Below, in pieces: positions 62,184 to 64,000 of a stretch of 64,000 nucleotides of DNA. A model generated the notes under the pieces. That model saw only the letters and a program-made list of their open reading frames with translations, was not told the origin of the DNA and ran no database searches. The translations under genes were made by a program, and so were the position numbers. The first letter of the stretch is position 1, and every line of letters starts with the position of its first letter. Source of the DNA: Candidatus Peregrinibacteria bacterium (GTDB lineage Bacteria > Patescibacteriota > Gracilibacteria > UBA1369 > LOWO2-01-FULL-3); the NCBI GenBank assembly GCA_018655275.1, contig JABIJZ010000002.1, positions 62,001 to 126,000 of the forward strand, read 5' to 3'.

Positions 62184-64000
62184 AACTTATTAATCGAAGA
62201 AACCACACTCCTCAACTTCTTCAAAGCCCCAACAGTATCAAAATAAGCATCCTCCCTCTCCAAGAACTTTCCATTCCAAAGAGCATTGTCGTATTCAAAC
62301 AAATCAGAATAATTTTCCAAATACCAATCAACCTTCCCAACCAAATCAACACTTTCATTCCATCTCTTCACAAAATCATTATAGTACTTCTTGAGCTGAC
62401 CATCCGTCATATTTCTAAAAACAAAATACACCAAATTATTAAACCCATCTTTTTTCACAGACATATCCTTATAAAGACTAGAAGCACTAACAGAAGGAAC
62501 TTTCTCAAAAGCAGTATCCGCATCCCAGAAGAACATTCTCCATTTCTTCAAATCCTCATCAAAATAAACAAAATAATTGTGTTCAAAAGAATCTCGAGCG
62601 TACGTAATATATTTCATCATCGCAAAATCAAAAACATTTTGAACATCAATCCAATTCAAAAGAGCCACATCATTTCGATCCAATGCCTGCACCAAATCCA
62701 AAAACCGCTCCTCACTTCCAGACACCTCATAATGCGCCAAAGTAACTGTGTCATTCGCATGATAAGCCATATTTGAAGAATAAGCAGACGTCTTATTATC
62801 AGCATAATAATAATCACCAACATTAATTCCACGTCTCTCAAAAAAGCCCTTAGTCACAGGCTCAGTCACCTGATAAAGCCCCATTGGTACACCATTCAAC
62901 TCAACAAAAACCTCGAAGAATTCCGGCTCAGGATAACCAAGAGTTGCAAAAGCTCTATACATAAGTTTTTCCGTAACACTATCCTCATCCCCCACATGAC
63001 TACGCAACTTAACCTCGTCAATTCCCTGCAAAAATTCATCACGATGATACTTGGAATTCTCGTCAAAATTAGTAAATGACTCAATTGTAAACGAAGATTT
63101 TATAAAACCACGATGCGCATTTCCACGAGTCTTAATCAAAACAGATTTCGATTGAAGATCCCCATCAGGATACGCCATTTCCAGATATGCAGGATACCTT
63201 TCATTCGACGTCCTGGTTTCAAAAATCGATTCAAAATCATACTCAGACATAAAAACCTTCATTACTGGCACAGAGAAATGAGGTTTTTCTTCAACAACAT
63301 TCGGCAAAAGATTTTTATTCGAAAGTTTAGTACCATTATTCGATTTCAAATAAAGAAAATCATACTGCCCCACATTCAATTTGTAACAACGATCTTCTCC
63401 ATGCCGAAATCGGACCAGCATCTTCACCTTCATTCGTTCTTCATTGAAGTCCAACACAAAACTTTCTATATTACTCAGCTTCACTTTATCCAAAGTATGA
63501 AGATATTCCCTTACACCACCTCCCAAATCAACATAAGCATCAACACTCAGATTTTTCTCAACCAAGAAAGCATCTCTTTCATGCTCAGCCTTAAACCCTT
63601 CAACCTCGCAAGATTCAAAAGCAAAATTCCTATCAGGATCACGCATATAAATAGCCCCAGTGAAATCAACCACATCATCAACTTCATAATCACGAATTAC
63701 TTTCCCATTCTTCCAATCAACAAAATTATTAATTATTTGATTAGCCTCACGAAGACCAACATTTCTATTTGACCAAACCCCCTCACCAGTGACATTTTCA
63801 AACAATCCTTCCTGATATCCCTTCCTAAGCAAAGGATAAGCCCAATGATAAGGCCCCATAAGCTCAAAAACAGAATCATCCACAAAAGTCATATCAACAG
63901 CCTGGTCATCAATCCCAAAAGTATCAAACAACAACCTAACAACTCCCCACAAATTCACAGTATTTTCCGCACCAAATTTCCCACCGATTCCATGAACTAA
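62177..64000 (-). CDS. CotH-kinase-like protein with N-terminal SLH-like region, N-terminus cut by window edge
   Basis: At least 607 codons; the frame is open to base 64000, and a GTG at 63958 is only an internal candidate, so I take the start to be outside. The first visible residues (L-V-H-G-I-G-G...W-A-Y-P-L-L-R-K-G-Y-Q-E-G-L-F-E-N, then L-R-E-A-N-Q-I-I-N-N-F) resemble an S-layer homology domain. The C-terminal half has CotH marks: L-I-K-T-R-G-N-A-H-R, K-L-R-S-H, F-V-E-L-N-G-V-P-M-G-L-Y-Q-V-T-E, and W-R-M-F-F-W-D-A-D. CotH proteins phosphorylate surface proteins in spores; here a surface role is inferred. The 3' end runs into the structured element. Confidence 0.75.
   Translation of the reverse strand, partial: LVHGIGGKFGAENTVNLWGVVRLLFDTFGIDDQAVDMTFVDDSVFELMGPYHWAYPLLRKGYQEGLFENVTGEGVWSNRNVGLREANQIINNFVDWKNGKVIRDYEVDDVVDFTGAIYMRDPDRNFAFESCEVEGFKAEHERDAFLVEKNLSVDAYVDLGGGVREYLHTLDKVKLSNIESFVLDFNEERMKVKMLVRFRHGEDRCYKLNVGQYDFLYLKSNNGTKLSNKNLLPNVVEEKPHFSVPVMKVFMSEYDFESIFETRTSNERYPAYLEMAYPDGDLQSKSVLIKTRGNAHRGFIKSSFTIESFTNFDENSKYHRDEFLQGIDEVKLRSHVGDEDSVTEKLMYRAFATLGYPEPEFFEVFVELNGVPMGLYQVTEPVTKGFFERRGINVGDYYYADNKTSAYSSNMAYHANDTVTLAHYEVSGSEERFLDLVQALDRNDVALLNWIDVQNVFDFAMMKYITYARDSFEHNYFVYFDEDLKKWRMFFWDADTAFEKVPSVSASSLYKDMSVKKDGFNNLVYFVFRNMTDGQLKKYYNDFVKRWNESVDLVGKVDWYLENYSDLFEYDNALWNGKFLEREDAYFDTVGALKKLRSVVSSINKLR

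Noticed and set aside
1-64000. UGA recoded as glycine, as in Gracilibacteria
   Set aside because: argH, Cys-rich A and YkgJ-like 2 end at TGA at positions matching family length or a tightly spaced next start, so TGA is used as stop.
1-64000. tRNA genes
   Set aside because: I looked for T-arm GTTCRANNC-type sequences with matching acceptor stems and saw no convincing candidate; a tRNAscan run would be decisive.

Overview
The window looks like chromosome of a small-genome bacterium of the Candidate Phyla Radiation (Patescibacteria). The signs are short proteins, tight gene packing with many 4-nt overlaps, a run of small T4SS-pilin-like membrane proteins, a reduced type IV pilus operon, an RNHCP-domain gene, and many conserved genes of unknown function. 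TGA acts as a stop (for example at the end of argH, 2681-2683), so the UGA-glycine code of Gracilibacteria/Absconditabacteria is not in use. A Peregrinibacteria-like source is possible but cannot be shown from this sequence. The + strand is rich in A and C almost everywhere, in genes of both orientations, so the whole window appears to lie in one replichore with the - strand leading. Promoters are clear sigma70-type pairs (TTGACA-like, 16-17 nt, TATAAT-like). Starts mostly follow A-rich leaders without an obvious Shine-Dalgarno sequence. I found no tRNA, CRISPR array, transposase or rRNA; the one clear RNA gene is rnpB.

Layout. 1-6.7 kb (-): cysteine desulfurase (cut by the left edge), PAP2-like phosphatase, VIT-like membrane protein, an EF-Tu-domain-2-like protein, argH, an amidohydrolase, and a large protein with a methyltransferase-like C-terminus. 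6.8-10.2 kb (+): two receiver-like proteins without visible catalytic residues, a GAF-PAS-PAS-GAF protein with no output domain, and a membrane protein. 10.2-14.1 kb: bL28, an aspartase/fumarase-family lyase, a VirD4/TraG-like ATPase. 14.2-20.7 kb: an unusual cysteine-rich locus with three paralogous, internally duplicated proteins of about 320 aa (32-34 Cys each), two YkgJ-like Cys proteins, a zinc-ribbon protein, a membrane protein and two TrmB-type regulators with palindromes just downstream of their promoters. 20.8-23.6 kb (+): four genes of unknown function. 23.6-28.3 kb: folC, YkgJ-family protein, FtsQ-like protein, an unknown, dus. 28.5-32.3 kb (+): pilT and five T4SS-pilin-like proteins. 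32.3-39.4 kb (-): metG and a seven-gene type IV pilus operon. 39.4-43.7 kb (+): RNHCP, tilS, ftsH, hsp20, galU. 43.9-54.3 kb (+): TPR protein, lipoprotein, rnpB, sugar transferase, secA, lipoprotein, purL, purQ. 54.3-64 kb (-): a 1235-aa protein with a C-terminal caspase-like dyad and a small partner, ftsK, a methyltransferase, then a CotH-like protein (cut by the right edge) whose 3' end merges into a 141-nt multi-helix inverted-repeat element.

The strongest candidates for undescribed biology are the Cys-rich/TrmB locus (14.2-20.7 kb), the structured element at 62043-62183, the caspase-like giant protein, the receiver-like pair beside a kinase-less sensor, and a dispersed element with alternating CCGGACAA/TTGTCCGG boxes present three times. 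No intergenic stretch longer than about 280 bases lacks an assigned gene.
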